DNA of 64,000 nucleotides from Alsobacter metallidurans. Lineage in GTDB: Bacteria; Pseudomonadota; Alphaproteobacteria; Rhizobiales; Beijerinckiaceae. Under the pieces are notes generated by a model, which worked only from the letters and a program-made list of their open reading frames with translations, searched no databases and had not been told where the DNA came from. Both the position numbers and the translations under genes were made by a program. The number at the start of each line of letters is the position of its first letter. Positions within the stretch are counted from its first letter, which is position 1. Below are positions 19,662-30,436 of this stretch, piece after piece. The stretch spans positions 1,981,148 through 2,045,147 of the forward strand of contig NZ_BMES01000002.1 in the NCBI RefSeq assembly GCF_014636935.1, given 5' to 3'.

Positions 19662-19689
19662 TTAAGGGCGACTTAACCCTAAGACTTAA
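19662..19689. promoter_or_regulatory. CtrA box upstream of outer membrane protein gene
   Basis: TTAA-GGGCGAC-TTAA at 19662-19676 matches the CtrA consensus TTAA-N7-TTAA exactly; a third TTAA lies at 19686-19689. The site is 84 bp upstream of the barrel protein start on the minus strand, the distance expected for an activator box plus a short leader. In this GC-rich sequence such a match is rare by chance. Confidence 0.7.
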
Positions 19690-19741
19690 CCTTACGAACG
19701 CGTTTACGCCGCCTGGGGCCGAACTTCGGCCCCGGCGAGCC

Positions 19742-21085
19742 TCAGGCGGCCGCCGACGTGAGAGCGTCAACGACGTCGTCAACCGCCTGCTCGACGATCA
19801 CGCGATCGTCGCCTTCCGCCATCACGCGGATCACCGGCTCGGTGCCCGAGGGGCGGATCACCAGCCGCCCATGGGTCCCAAGGCGCTCGCGCGACGCCGC
19901 GATCGCGTTGACGACCAACTGGTTCTTCAGCGGCTCACCCTTGCGGAAACGCACGTTTTTCAGGATCTGCGGCAATGGCTCGAAGCAATGGCAGACTTCG
20001 CTCACCGGCTTGTTCTGCTGCTTGACGACCGCCAGCACCTGCAAGGCCGCGATCAGTCCGTCGCCCGTGGTGGCGTAGTCGGACAGGATGATGTGGCCGG
20101 ACTGCTCGCCGCCCAGATTGTAGCCATGCTCGCGCATGTGCTCGAGCACGTAGCGGTCTCCCACCGCCGTACGGGCGAGCCCCAGTCCGAGGTCGGCAAG
20201 GTGCCGTTCCAGGCCGAGATTGGACATGATGGTCGCGACCACGCCGGGCTGCGTCAGCCTGTTGTCGTCGCGCCAGCTCTTTGCGACCACCGCCATCAAC
20301 TGGTCGCCATCGACAACCTGTCCCTTTTCGTCCACCAGCACGACGCGGTCGGCGTCGCCGTCCAGCGCGATGCCAATGTCAGCGCGCAGCTCACGCACCT
20401 TGCGGCTCAGCGCATCCGGCGCGGTGGAGCCCACGTCCTTGTTGATGTTGAAGCCGTCCGGCTCGACCCCCATCGAGACGACTTCGGCGCCGAGCTCCCA
20501 CAGCGCCTCAGGCGCGACCTTGTAGGCGGCCCCATTGGCGCAATCCACGACGATGCGCAGGCCGGACAGGTCCATGTTGCGCGGCAGGGTGCGCTTGGCG
20601 AACTCGATATAGCGGGCGTGCACGCCCTCGATGCGCTTGGCGCGGCCGAGGTCGCGCGGCTCCGAGAGCTTCGCCGCAAGGTCGGCGTCGATCAGCGCCT
20701 CGATCTCGCGCTCGGTGTCGTCGTTGAGCTTGAAACCGTCAGGGCCGAACAGCTTGATGCCGTTGTCCTGGAATGGATTGTGCGAGGCCGAGATCATCAC
20801 GCCGAGATCGGCGCGCAATGAGCGCGTCAGCATGGCGACGGCGGGCGTCGGCATCGGGCCGAGCAGCATCACGTCCATGCCCACGGAGGTGAACCCCGCA
20901 ACCATTGCGTATTCGATCATGTAGCCCGACAGGCGCGTATCCTTGCCGATCACCACCCGGTGGGCGTGGTCCCCGCGCTGGAAAGCCAATCCGGCCGCCT
21001 GCCCCACGCGCAAGGCCAGGTCGGGCGTGATCACCCGGTTGGACAGGCCGCGGATGCCATCGGTCCCGAAGTATTTCCTGCTCAT
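19742..21085 (-). CDS. glmM: Phosphoglucosamine mutase
   Basis: Interconverts glucosamine-6-phosphate and glucosamine-1-phosphate on the way to UDP-GlcNAc for peptidoglycan and lipopolysaccharide. 447 aa, standard length. N-terminus [10 protein letters not shown] is diagnostic. The phosphorylated serine is S101 in [15 protein letters not shown], the metal loop is [14 protein letters not shown], the sugar-binding loop [10 protein letters not shown], and the C-terminal phosphate loop [15 protein letters not shown]. In many Rhizobiales it directly follows ftsH; here the xanthine/urate-type permease gene lies between them. Confidence 0.97.
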   Translation of the reverse strand: MSRKYFGTDGIRGLSNRVITPDLALRVGQAAGLAFQRGDHAHRVVIGKDTRLSGYMIEYAMVAGFTSVGMDVMLLGPMPTPAVAMLTRSLRADLGVMISASHNPFQDNGIKLFGPDGFKLNDDTEREIEALIDADLAAKLSEPRDLGRAKRIEGVHARYIEFAKRTLPRNMDLSGLRIVVDCANGAAYKVAPEALWELGAEVVSMGVEPDGFNINKDVGSTAPDALSRKVRELRADIGIALDGDADRVVLVDEKGQVVDGDQLMAVVAKSWRDDNRLTQPGVVATIMSNLGLERHLADLGLGLARTAVGDRYVLEHMREHGYNLGGEQSGHIILSDYATTGDGLIAALQVLAVVKQQNKPVSEVCHCFEPLPQILKNVRFRKGEPLKNQLVVNAIAASRERLGTHGRLVIRPSGTEPVIRVMAEGDDRVIVEQAVDDVVDALTSAAA

Positions 21086-21240
21086 GATCCGTCCTCGGCA
21101 GCGCCCGACTCAAAATCTCGGTCACCGTCTTATGCAGCGACCAAGCTCGAATTGTGACTCACGAATCTTTTCAAACCGCAACAGGCCGACGAAGCTTCGC
21201 TGCGCCGGCCTGCCAAAAAGCATCGAGCCCGGTGTCTGCC

Positions 21241-22599
21241 TTAGTGCTGGTCGGCCGCAAGCGCCGCTTGCGTCAGGGCTCCAGCCGCCTTTTCAGATGT
21301 TCCTACGCCGTTGAACAAGGCGTTCAGCAACACGGCCGCGATGCACGCCAGCAGAATGCCGGAATCCAGCAAGGGATGAAGGACCTCGGGCAGCTTCTTG
21401 AGCAGCGTCGGGGCGACCAGCGGGATCATGCCGAACCCAATCGAAATCGCGACCACGAACAGGTTGTTCCGACTGCTTTTGAAATCGACCGCCGCGAGAA
21501 TGCGAATGCCGGTGGCCGCCACCATGCCAAACATCACGATGCCGGCGCCGCCCAGCACATAGGTCGGCACCGCCTCCACGAGCGCGCCAAGCTTGGGGAT
21601 GAGCCCGAGAACCACGAGGATCAGCCCGCCCGCGACCGCGACGTAGCGCGAGCGCACGCCCGTAACGCCGACGAGGCCGACGTTCTGCGAGAACGACGTG
21701 TACGGGAAGGTGTTGAAGACGCCGCCGAGGATGGTGCCGACGCCATCGGCGCGCAGCCCCTTGGTGAGGTCGTCGCCCGTAATCTTCGTTCCGGTCATCT
21801 CGCCGAGCGCCAGGAACATGCCGGTGGATTCGATCATCACGACGATCATCACCAGCGACATCGTCAGGCAGGCGACGGGATCAAAGGTCGGCAGGCCGAA
21901 CTGAAACGGCAGTATAAGGCCAAACCAGGCGGCGGACTCAACCTTTGCGAAGCTCATCTCGCCCAGCAGCGTCGCCAGCATGCAGCCCGCCACGATGCCG
22001 AGCAGCACCGCAACGTTGCCGACGAAACCGCGACCGTATTTCGTGATCGCCAGGATAACCAGCAACACGAACCCCGCCATTGCGAGGTTGAAAGGCGCGC
22101 CAAAGGTTGGGCTTGTCGGCAGCCCGCCGCCCGCCCAGTTGATGCCGATGCGCATCAGCGAGATGCCGATCACCGTGATGATCGTGCCGGTCACGACGGG
22201 CGGGAAGAGCGGCAGCAGCCGGCTCATGAACGGGGCGAGCAGGACGCCGACCACGCCGGCCGCGATCACGGAGCCGTAGATCCCGAGCAGCCCGATTGCG
22301 GGGTTGCCCGCCATGGCGGCCATCGGCCCGACAGCCGCGAAGGTGACGCCCATCATCACAGGCAGGCGTATGCCGAGACCCAGCGCGCCAAAGGATTGGA
22401 TCAACGTCACGAGCCCACACACGAACAGGTCGGCGCTGATCAGGAACGCCACCTGCTCGGGCGGCAGCTTCAGGGCCCGCCCGATGATCAGCGGCACCGC
22501 GACCGCGCCCGCATACATCACCAGCACGTGCTGGAGGCCGAGCGCCGCCAAGCGCGGCGCCGGCAGCATCTCGTCCACAGGCCTTGTTGTTTCAACCAT
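21241..22599 (-). CDS. Nucleobase:cation symporter-2 family permease (xanthine/urate type)
   Basis: Inner membrane purine importer, 452 aa, with about 14 hydrophobic segments. The NCS2 signature region FPYTSFSQNVGLVGVTGVRSRYV includes QNVGLVGVTG, the pattern that distinguishes xanthine/uric acid carriers from uracil carriers, so xanthine or urate is the likely substrate; cation coupling is presumed. N-terminal LQHVLVMYAGAVAVPLIIG is the other conserved helix. Start at 22599 is preceded by GGGGGGCGAG. It interrupts the usual ftsH-glmM adjacency, with no catabolic xanthine genes nearby. Confidence 0.9.
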   Translation of the reverse strand: MVETTRPVDEMLPAPRLAALGLQHVLVMYAGAVAVPLIIGRALKLPPEQVAFLISADLFVCGLVTLIQSFGALGLGIRLPVMMGVTFAAVGPMAAMAGNPAIGLLGIYGSVIAAGVVGVLLAPFMSRLLPLFPPVVTGTIITVIGISLMRIGINWAGGGLPTSPTFGAPFNLAMAGFVLLVILAITKYGRGFVGNVAVLLGIVAGCMLATLLGEMSFAKVESAAWFGLILPFQFGLPTFDPVACLTMSLVMIVVMIESTGMFLALGEMTGTKITGDDLTKGLRADGVGTILGGVFNTFPYTSFSQNVGLVGVTGVRSRYVAVAGGLILVVLGLIPKLGALVEAVPTYVLGGAGIVMFGMVAATGIRILAAVDFKSSRNNLFVVAISIGFGMIPLVAPTLLKKLPEVLHPLLDSGILLACIAAVLLNALFNGVGTSEKAAGALTQAALAADQH

Positions 22600-22667
22600 G
22601 TCTCGCCCCCCGTAAGCCAATCCGGCTTACCTGATGCAAAGACTAGGCCTGAAGCTCAGGCGGAGCC

Positions 22668-22703
22668 ACAAAAACGAAACGCCCGGCGCAGGGGCCGGGC
22701 GTT
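22668..22703 (-). terminator. Rho-independent terminator of ftsH
   Basis: Minus strand AACGCCCGGC-CCCTGC-GCCGGGCGTT followed by TCGTTTTTG, 26 bp beyond the ftsH stop. It ends the pal-cpoB-tilS-ftsH side before the permease. Confidence 0.87.
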
Positions 22704-22729
22704 ACAGTTCGAGGTTGCCGAATTGCCGT

Positions 22730-24652
<1,923 letters not shown>

Positions 24653-24825
24653 TACCGATCGATCGCCTTGGTGAGTCTCGTACCGCCAGGAGAGCGATTT
24701 CGAGAGGTTGCGTGTCGCTAATGTAGGATCGGGGCGCCCCCTTGCCAAGGGAAGCCCCGGAACTCATCCGCGCGGGAGCCCCGCTCTTAGCAAGCGCCCG
24801 GAGCGATGGCGAGCCGAACCGGCGT

Positions 24826-25848
24826 CTATGATTGACGATTAGCCCCGCGGCGCCGCGGCTTTTCCTGCGTCACCGTGACCGTTCCGTTGCGGCCGAGCGT
24901 CACCATGCAGCCGCCCAGCGTCCGCCGCAGGCTCCGCCGCTCCGCCGCGGCCTCCGCGACCGCCGCCTCCAGCGCCTCGAGCCGCTCGAGCCTTGGGGCC
25001 TCGCCGCCACCCCGCGCCTCCACAACCGCACGCGCCAGGAGCCTCAGCCGAATTTCCGCAGGCTCATCGAACAGTGAGGCCGCCAAGGCCAGCCCTCCTC
25101 CCGCTTGCGAGGCGAGCCCCGCAAAGGCCTTGTCCGCCGCGGCGCTCAGCGCCTGCTCGGCCCGGGCCGCGCGGGCCGCCAGCGTGGTCAGGCGCTCCCG
25201 AGTCAGCCCCTCGGGCTCCAAGAGGGCCCACAATCGCCGGATCCTGTTTCGGGCATAGAGCGGCTTTTCATTGCTCGGGTCCTCACAAAATGGATGGCCA
25301 GCCCGCGCGAGGGTAGCGGCCAGCCGCACCTTCGGGACATTAAGAAGCGGACGCAAAAGCGTCAGCCCATCCAGCGTCCCCCCCTGCCGCATTCCGGCGA
25401 GGCCGGCCGGGCCGCTGCCTCGGACCAAGCGCATCAGCACGGTCTCGGCCTGATCGTCCGCGTGGTGCGCGGTCGCCAGGGCGTCGGCCCCGATTGTTCG
25501 AGCGTGTTCGCGTAGCAGGCCGTAGCGTGCAGCCCGGGCGCTTTCCTGGCTCACCCTGCCGGCCTGGCGATGATTCCAGACCAGCGTCGCATGCGGGAGG
25601 CTCGCTTCCCTCGCCCAACCGGCGACGGTCGCTGCCTCCATTCCGGATTCGGGCCTGAGCCCGTGATCGACCGTCGCGACGAAGAGTTTGGGCCCTGTCG
25701 GACCGGACGCTCGCCAGCGGGCGGCTAGCAGCATCATCGCGACTGAATCAACTCCGCCGGAGACGGCGAGCAAAACGGCCTCGTGCGCGGCGAACGGAGC
25801 GAACAGGAACTCCGCCTCGGCCGCTCCGATCGGCGCAGGCCCGCTCAA
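24826..25848 (-). CDS. tilS: tRNA(Ile)-lysidine synthase
   Basis: Attaches lysine to C34 of the CAU-anticodon tRNA-Ile so that it reads AUA. 340 aa, the short form lacking a large C-terminal domain. The PP-loop SGGVDS is at residues 30-35, followed by the family motifs HGLRPES, HHADDQAETVLMRLVRGSG and NEKPLYARNRIR. The start is a TTG whose bases overlap the stop of cpoB (TTGA), implying translational coupling and explaining the lack of a strong independent ribosome site. Part of the conserved pal-cpoB-tilS-ftsH series. Confidence 0.93.
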   Translation of the reverse strand: MSGPAPIGAAEAEFLFAPFAAHEAVLLAVSGGVDSVAMMLLAARWRASGPTGPKLFVATVDHGLRPESGMEAATVAGWAREASLPHATLVWNHRQAGRVSQESARAARYGLLREHARTIGADALATAHHADDQAETVLMRLVRGSGPAGLAGMRQGGTLDGLTLLRPLLNVPKVRLAATLARAGHPFCEDPSNEKPLYARNRIRRLWALLEPEGLTRERLTTLAARAARAEQALSAAADKAFAGLASQAGGGLALAASLFDEPAEIRLRLLARAVVEARGGGEAPRLERLEALEAAVAEAAAERRSLRRTLGGCMVTLGRNGTVTVTQEKPRRRGANRQS

Positions 25849-26885
25849 TTGGCGCAGGAGCCCTTCCGGATTTCGCGATCCGCCATGGCTTTGACGTCCG
25901 CGGACGCGTCCGGGTAGCGGCGCGTCACTTCGGCGAGCGTCGCGCAGGCTTGGTCGGGCTGGCCCATGCCCCGCAGCGCGAGGCCGAGCTTCAACATGCT
26001 CTCGGGCGCGACCTTGGATCCGTTATACTGCTTGTAGACCTTGAGATATTGCTCAACCGCGTCCGGGTACTGGCCCCGGCGGTAGTATGTCTCGCCCAGC
26101 CAGTATGTCGCGTTGGCCGCCATCCGGTCGCGCGGATGCGCCTGCAGGAACTGCTTGAAGGCGTTTTCGGCCTGCTCGTATTGCCGCTGCAGCACGAGCC
26201 CGTAGGCGAGGTCATAGTCGTCCTTGGCGAGGCCCGATCCGGCAGTGGCGACCGTTCCCGTCTGCATCGGGGCGGCGACGCGCGGCGTGCCGGGCGGCGG
26301 CGAAACCTGCGGAACCGTGGAAGGGGGCGCACCGACGCCGCCTGGCGGCAAAGCTCCCTGTGGCAGGGCGGCGGAACGACGGTTCATGCCGCCGAGATCC
26401 ATGGGCGCGCCGGGCTCGTCGTCGATGATGTCCGCGATGCCGCGGTCCTGAAGACCCGCTCGGTCTTGGGGGCCCACCGGCGCAGCGGCCGCCGCGCCGA
26501 GCCCGCCGTCGCCGCCGAGCGATCCGAGCGTTCGCGGCGCGCCAGGCGCCGTCGGCTGCGCCGAGGGATCAAACGCGTCGCTGCGCTTCTGCGGCGGCGC
26601 CTTGGGCTGCGTCGCGGGCGGCGTAGCGCCCGAAGCGGCCGGGCGGGCTCCGCCCTTGATGTCCTGGAACCGGAATTCCACGTCTTCCTGGAACTTGCGC
26701 AGCTGGTCTTCGAGCCGCTTGTTCTGGAACTGCAACTGCTCGATTTGCCCGGAGAGCTGGCGAACCTGCCCTTCCAGGCGACTGGTGCGCACCAAAAGCT
26801 CGGACACATCCTGCGCCCGGGCGGAGGGGGCGACAAGCCCTGCGAGAACAACGGCCGCAAGGGCCCACACGACGCGACGAATCAT
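25845..26885 (-). CDS. cpoB: Tol-Pal system protein CpoB (YbgF)
   Basis: Periplasmic TPR protein that coordinates Tol-Pal with peptidoglycan synthesis during division. 346 aa from the ATG at 26885. The signal peptide is RRVVWALAAVVLAGLVAPSARA. Residues 25-75 form a coiled coil (LLVRTSRLEGQVRQLSGQIEQLQFQNKRLEDQLRKF split over heptads) that trimerises homologues. A long Ala/Pro/Gly-rich linker of about 130 residues follows, then three TPR units (DLAYGLVLQRQYEQAENAFKQFL, ATYWLGETYYRRGQYPDAVEQYL, ML KLGLALRGMGQPDQACATL). The linker is longer than in E. coli. It follows pal by 157 bp on the same strand. Confidence 0.93.
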   Translation of the reverse strand: MIRRVVWALAAVVLAGLVAPSARAQDVSELLVRTSRLEGQVRQLSGQIEQLQFQNKRLEDQLRKFQEDVEFRFQDIKGGARPAASGATPPATQPKAPPQKRSDAFDPSAQPTAPGAPRTLGSLGGDGGLGAAAAAPVGPQDRAGLQDRGIADIIDDEPGAPMDLGGMNRRSAALPQGALPPGGVGAPPSTVPQVSPPPGTPRVAAPMQTGTVATAGSGLAKDDYDLAYGLVLQRQYEQAENAFKQFLQAHPRDRMAANATYWLGETYYRRGQYPDAVEQYLKVYKQYNGSKVAPESMLKLGLALRGMGQPDQACATLAEVTRRYPDASADVKAMADREIRKGSCAN

Positions 26886-27042
26886 GGTGGAGGATCTTCC
26901 GGGCTCGGGCATCTGCAACCCTCGTCTAGCATGGGAGCCGCCGCGGCCAAAATATGTCGCCCGTCTGGCGTGAGCGTGACAGTGGCCGCAAACGAAAACC
27001 GGCGCCACATGGGCGCCGGTTCGTGTCGTGAGGCGTTGCGGA

Positions 27043-27576
27043 TCACATGCCCGCGGCGCCGCCCAGCACCGTGACGGCGCGGCGGTTCTGTGACCAGCAC
27101 GAGATGTCGTCGCACACCGCGACCGGCCGCTCCTTGCCGAACGAGATTGTCTTCAGGCGCGAGCCGTTCACCCCGCGCGAAGCGAGATAGTCGCGGGCCG
27201 CCTGGGCGCGACGGGCGCCGAGCGCGAAGTTGTATTCGCGCGTGCCGCGCTCGTCCGCATGGCCTTCGATCGTGATGGCGTAGCGCGGATACTGGCTCAG
27301 CCACTGCGCCTGCTTGTCCAGCGTGGCGGTCGCGGTCGGGGTCAGGTCGGTGGAATCCGTCTCGAAGAACACGCGGTCGCCGACATTGACGATGAAGTCC
27401 TGGGCCGAACCCGGCGTGCCCGCGCCGCCGCCTGCTCCGAACCGTCCTGCGCCGCCGGCGCCCATGGCGTCAGAGCCGTCCGCCGCCTTGTTCGACGAAC
27501 AGGCAGCCAGGGTCAGCGCCGCCGCGAGCACGATGCCGAGCTTCGCCGCTTTCGCGACCGCGAGGGTACCCGTCAT
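27043..27576 (-). CDS. pal: Peptidoglycan-associated lipoprotein Pal
   Basis: Outer membrane lipoprotein that binds peptidoglycan and TolB. 177 aa. The lipobox LTLAAC gives a lipidated cysteine near residue 25 after a short signal sequence. A Gly/Ala-rich tether follows, then an OmpA-like domain with the peptidoglycan-binding residues in EGHADERGTREYNFALGARRA (split: GHADERGT and NFALGARRA). The C-terminus carries a CDDISCWSQNRRAV segment with two cysteines. AAGGAG precedes the ATG. First gene of the pal-cpoB-tilS-ftsH series; its usual upstream neighbour tolB is 27 kb away on the other strand. Confidence 0.97.
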   Translation of the reverse strand: MTGTLAVAKAAKLGIVLAAALTLAACSSNKAADGSDAMGAGGAGRFGAGGGAGTPGSAQDFIVNVGDRVFFETDSTDLTPTATATLDKQAQWLSQYPRYAITIEGHADERGTREYNFALGARRAQAARDYLASRGVNGSRLKTISFGKERPVAVCDDISCWSQNRRAVTVLGGAAGM

Positions 27577-27789
27577 AGTCTTGCTCCTTGTGATAAACCG
27601 TTGACCCGACGCTTACGCCCGGGTGGTTAAGCGAAGGTTCCGTCAACCTTGCTGGATCGTTTTCGGAATATGTTGCTTTCGAGCGATTGCCCGGATGGTG
27701 AATGCTTGGTGAACGACGCGGCTTGAGCTTGGCGGCTCTAGCCCAACGAACTGGCGTTGTTCTCAAAGCTGATTTGCGGCGAAACCGCG

Positions 27790-27824
27790 CCAGAAAAGCG
27801 AATGGCCGGGACATGCCCGGCCAT
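27790..27824 (-). terminator. Rho-independent terminator of trcR
   Basis: Minus strand ATGGCCGGG-CATGT-CCCGGCCAT followed by TCGCTTTTC, 35 bp after the trcR stop. It lies in the 282-bp spacer between trcR and pal. The rest of that spacer holds the pal upstream region and no gene that I can see. Confidence 0.75.
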
Positions 27825-27858
27825 CGTCAACCCATGTGTCTCGGCCGCAACAGCCAGA

Positions 27859-28575
27859 CTACTCGTCGTCATCCTCGCCGCGGCGGCCCTTGAGAGGCTT
27901 GAGCTTGGCGAACACCGACTCGGCGTCGATCCGCTCTTCCTCTTCTTTCGGAGCATTGAGCGACGCAAAGGGCTGCTGAACCGGCTCCTTGGCGGTTGTG
28001 ATCTCGGCGGGCAGAAGCGTCTGGCCGCTGGACTCGACGCTCGCGGGCCGGTCCTTGGCGGCCTTGGCGACCTCGAAATCAAGGTCAATCTGCGAGCACA
28101 GGCCCAGCGTCACGGGGTCGAGCGGGCTCAACGTCGCGGCGTTCCAGTGCGTCCGGTCGCGGATCTGCTGGATCGTGGTCTTGGTGGTGCCCACCAGGCG
28201 CATGATCTGCGCGTCCTTGAGCTCGGCATGGTTGCGCAGCAGCCAGAGAATCGCGTTGGGACGGTCTTGGCGGCGCGACAAAGGCGTGTAGCGCGGACCC
28301 TTCTTGCGCTTCTGCTCGGGGATCCGGACGCTTGACACAGCCAGCTTCAGCGGATGATTGCGGTCCTTCTCGGCCTTCTCGATCTCGTCGCGCGTGAGCT
28401 GCCCGGCCACGACCGGGTCGAGGCCCTTGATGCCGGCGGCCACCTCGCCGTCCGCGATGCCCTTCACCTCGAGAGGGTGCAGCTTGCAGAAGTCGGCGAT
28501 CTGCTCGAACGACAGCGATGTGTTGTCGACAAGCCAGACGGCCGTCGCCTTCGGCATCAGCGGTCCAGTGCTCAT
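27859..28575 (-). CDS. trcR: Cell cycle transcriptional regulator TrcR (DUF1013)
   Basis: 238 aa, DUF1013 family, confined to Alphaproteobacteria and named TrcR as a cell-cycle-linked transcription factor. N-terminal part (TAVWLVDNTSLSFEQIADFCKLHPLEVKGIADGE) looks like a helix-turn-helix. The central RPNAILWLLRNHAELKDAQIMRLVGTTKTTIQQIRDR (in two blocks) is a second HTH-like block. The C-terminus is low-complexity and acidic. The start at 28575 (MSTGPLMPKATAVW) is supported by AGAGGAG upstream; the internal ATG at 28557 is an alternative. It lies 3 kb from rcdA and two CtrA boxes, so this stretch is a cell-cycle neighbourhood. Confidence 0.9.
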   Translation of the reverse strand: MSTGPLMPKATAVWLVDNTSLSFEQIADFCKLHPLEVKGIADGEVAAGIKGLDPVVAGQLTRDEIEKAEKDRNHPLKLAVSSVRIPEQKRKKGPRYTPLSRRQDRPNAILWLLRNHAELKDAQIMRLVGTTKTTIQQIRDRTHWNAATLSPLDPVTLGLCSQIDLDFEVAKAAKDRPASVESSGQTLLPAEITTAKEPVQQPFASLNAPKEEEERIDAESVFAKLKPLKGRRGEDDDE

Positions 28576-28698
28576 GATCGCGCTCCTCTGCAAAACGGCG
28601 CTGAAAATCAGGCCCCTCGACGACATAGCTCCTTCGCGCTCCGGCCGGACCTTTCGGTCGGAGCCCCAGGGCAGCCATCACTGATCGGGGATGCGCGC

Positions 28699-28727
28699 TA
28701 TATAATCCGCCCGTCGTCCCGACGCAA
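28699..28727 (-). promoter_or_regulatory. Predicted sigma-70-type promoter of trcR
   Basis: On the minus strand TTGCGT, a 17-bp spacer and TATATA. It predicts a transcript starting near 28692 with a leader of about 115 nt that contains one strong hairpin (GGGCTCCG ... CGGAGC) before the ribosome site. Confidence 0.55.
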
Positions 28728-28771
28728 TCGGCGTGATGGTTCACGGACGGCTCCCCGCCTTTGAACGTCGA

Positions 28772-29773
28772 TTACTCCACCGTGAGCACGATCTTGCCGA
28801 TGTGCTGGCTGGTTTCCATCAGCGCGTGCGCCTGAGCGGCCTCCGCCAGCGGAAACGTCTTGTGGATCACGGGCCGGACCTGACCAGACGTGACAAGAGG
28901 CCAGACCTTTTCGACGAGTTGGTCGGCGATCGCGGCCTTCTCGGCGGGCGAGCGGCTGCGCAGCGTCGAGCCCGTATGCGTCAAGCGTTTCAGCATCAGC
29001 CGCATGAAGTCGATCTGCGTCTTGGACGAGGACTGGAAGGCGATCTGCACAATGCGGCCCTCAACGGCGGCCGCCTCGTAGTTCTTCGCAATGTAGTCGC
29101 CGCCGACCATGTCGAGGATGACGTCCACGCCCTTCTTGCCGGTCGCCGCCTTGCACTCGGCCACGAAGTCCTGCGTCTTGTAGTTGATCGCCACATCCGC
29201 GCCGAGCTTGCGGCAGGCCTCGCACTTCTCATCGGATCCGGCCGTCGCGATCACGGTCGCGCCGAAAGCCTTGGCGAGCATGATCGCCGTCGTGCCGATG
29301 CCGGATGTGCCGCCATGCACCATGAAGGTTTCGCCGGATTTCAGCCGACCGCGCTCGAAGACGTTGGTCCAGACCGTGAAGAACGTCTCCGGAATGGCGG
29401 CCGCCTCCACCATCGAGACGCCGTCCGGGATCGGGAGCGCGTTGCTCTCGTGGACCGGGCAATACTCCGCGTAGCCACCGCCCGAGACGAGCCCGCAGAT
29501 CCGGTCGCCGACCCGGTAGCGGGTGGCGCCCTCCCCCACCGCGACAACTTGGCCGGCGATCTCCAGGCCGGGAATGTCCGAGGCGCCGGGCGGCGGCGGA
29601 TAAAGCCCCTTGCGCTGCATGACGTCGGGCCGGTTCACGCCCGCGGCCGCCACGCGCACCAGCACTTCGCCCGGGCCGGGCTGCGGCACGGGGCGGCTTT
29701 CCGGCGCGAGCGCTTCGGGGCCGCCCGGCTCCTTGATGCCGATCGCGGTCATGGTCTGCGGCGTTGCGGTCAT
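28772..29773 (-). CDS. NAD(P)H-quinone oxidoreductase, zinc-free MDR type (PIG3/Qor-like)
   Basis: Cytosolic medium-chain dehydrogenase/reductase, 333 aa, expected to reduce quinones or enones with NADPH. GroES-like N-domain (PGEVLVRVAAAGVNRPDVMQR), then Rossmann domain with VHGGTSGIGTTAIMLAKAFGA. The structural and catalytic zinc cysteines of alcohol dehydrogenases are absent, and YPPPPGASDIPGLEIAG is typical of the PIG3 branch. AGGAGG precedes the ATG at 29773. It is divergently oriented to the DUF1192 gene. Physiological substrate is unknown. Confidence 0.9.
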   Translation of the reverse strand: MTATPQTMTAIGIKEPGGPEALAPESRPVPQPGPGEVLVRVAAAGVNRPDVMQRKGLYPPPPGASDIPGLEIAGQVVAVGEGATRYRVGDRICGLVSGGGYAEYCPVHESNALPIPDGVSMVEAAAIPETFFTVWTNVFERGRLKSGETFMVHGGTSGIGTTAIMLAKAFGATVIATAGSDEKCEACRKLGADVAINYKTQDFVAECKAATGKKGVDVILDMVGGDYIAKNYEAAAVEGRIVQIAFQSSSKTQIDFMRLMLKRLTHTGSTLRSRSPAEKAAIADQLVEKVWPLVTSGQVRPVIHKTFPLAEAAQAHALMETSQHIGKIVLTVE

Positions 29774-29905
29774 GCGGGCCTCCTGAGGGCTTCGGACGTG
29801 GTGGTCCGGAACGCGTTCTGGCGCAAATGGTCCCGTTCGCGCCATTTTGCGCTCCAGCCGGGCTTGTCTATCCTGCGCGCCCCGTCATCGCAGATGGAGC
29901 GCACC

Positions 29906-30103
29906 ATGGCTGATCCCTTCGCAGACGACCTGGCCCAACGCAAGCCGATGCAACATGCCGTCGGGCAGGACCTCTCAGCCTTGTCAGTGGACGAGATCGA
30001 CGAGCGGGTCAGCCAACTCCAGGCCGAAATCGCACGCCTTCAGGACGCCCGCAAAGCCAAGATGGCGTCTCGCGACGCGGCGTCCGCGTTTTTCAAGAGC
30101 TGA
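29906..30103 (+). CDS. DUF1192 family small protein
   Basis: 65 aa acidic, helical protein of the DUF1192 family, common in Rhizobiales and without known function. The core LSVDEIDERVSQLQAEIARLQ is a predicted coiled coil, followed by a basic DARKAKMASRDAASAFFKS tail. An in-frame ATG at 29894 is possible, but 29906 gives the usual MADPF-like start. It lies immediately upstream of the CtrA-box RNA candidate and 480 bp before rcdA, in the same direction. Confidence 0.85.
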   Translation: MADPFADDLAQRKPMQHAVGQDLSALSVDEIDERVSQLQAEIARLQDARKAKMASRDAASAFFKS

Positions 30104-30211
30104 GCGGCTAATCTCCGTCGCCCCGGCGGCGGGCGCCAGTGTGGCGTTCCGGGACGGGAGAGAACGCGGCGAACGATTTCGGCACAGGAGGGAATAACCG
30201 GAAGCTCCACC

Positions 30212-30226
30212 TTAACGGGTGGTTAA
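30212..30226 (+). promoter_or_regulatory. Perfect CtrA box before candidate small RNA
   Basis: TTAA-CGGGTGG-TTAA matches TTAA-N7-TTAA exactly and is part of a longer palindrome (CTTAAC-GGGTG-GTTAAG). A -10-like TATGAA begins at 30238, 11 bp beyond the box, so the box would cover the -35 region, as in CtrA-activated promoters. The predicted start near 30248 coincides with the first hairpin of the RNA candidate. A GANTC (CcrM-type) site, GATTC, lies at 30255-30259. Confidence 0.72.
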
Positions 30227-30245
30227 GCTTTCGGGACTATGAATG

Positions 30246-30348
30246 AAACATCCAGATTCCTTCTGGATGTCGAGTGGCTCCTGTCCACTCTGTTTGACGC
30301 CTCCCTGTTTACCCACTCCGCAAAGCCGCCTTCGGGCGGCTTTTTTTT
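30246..30348 (+). ncRNA. Candidate CtrA-controlled trans-acting small RNA, about 100 nt
   Basis: Three successive hairpins with no plausible ORF. H1: ACATCCAG-ATTCCTT-CTGGATGT (30248-30270, 8-bp perfect stem). H2: GAGTGG-CTCCTGT-CCACTC (30272-30290), whose loop shows CUCC. A 31-nt linker then contains CCTCCCTGTTT, complementary to Shine-Dalgarno sequences. H3: AAAGCCGCC-TTCG-GGCGGCTTT followed by eight T in total, a classic intrinsic terminator. Anti-SD loops plus an intrinsic terminator are the hallmarks of several alphaproteobacterial trans-acting sRNAs. Position between DUF1192 and rcdA behind a perfect CtrA box suggests a cell-cycle sRNA. I do not recognise the sequence as a named family; functional similarity to EcpR1/CcnA-type cell-cycle sRNAs is only a hypothesis. 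Confidence 0.65.
30321..30348 (+). terminator. Intrinsic terminator of the small RNA candidate
   Basis: A 9-bp stem closed by a UUCG tetraloop, running directly into a T8 tract. It is the strongest terminator in the window and would also stop read-through from DUF1192. Confidence 0.95.
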
Positions 30349-30436
30349 GCGCCATCAACTCTCTAGGGCGCCGCAAGCGTGGCGCAACCTGTGCGGGCCG
30401 GCACGCGTTGCACCCGTGCTGTCCACAGCGTTAGGG

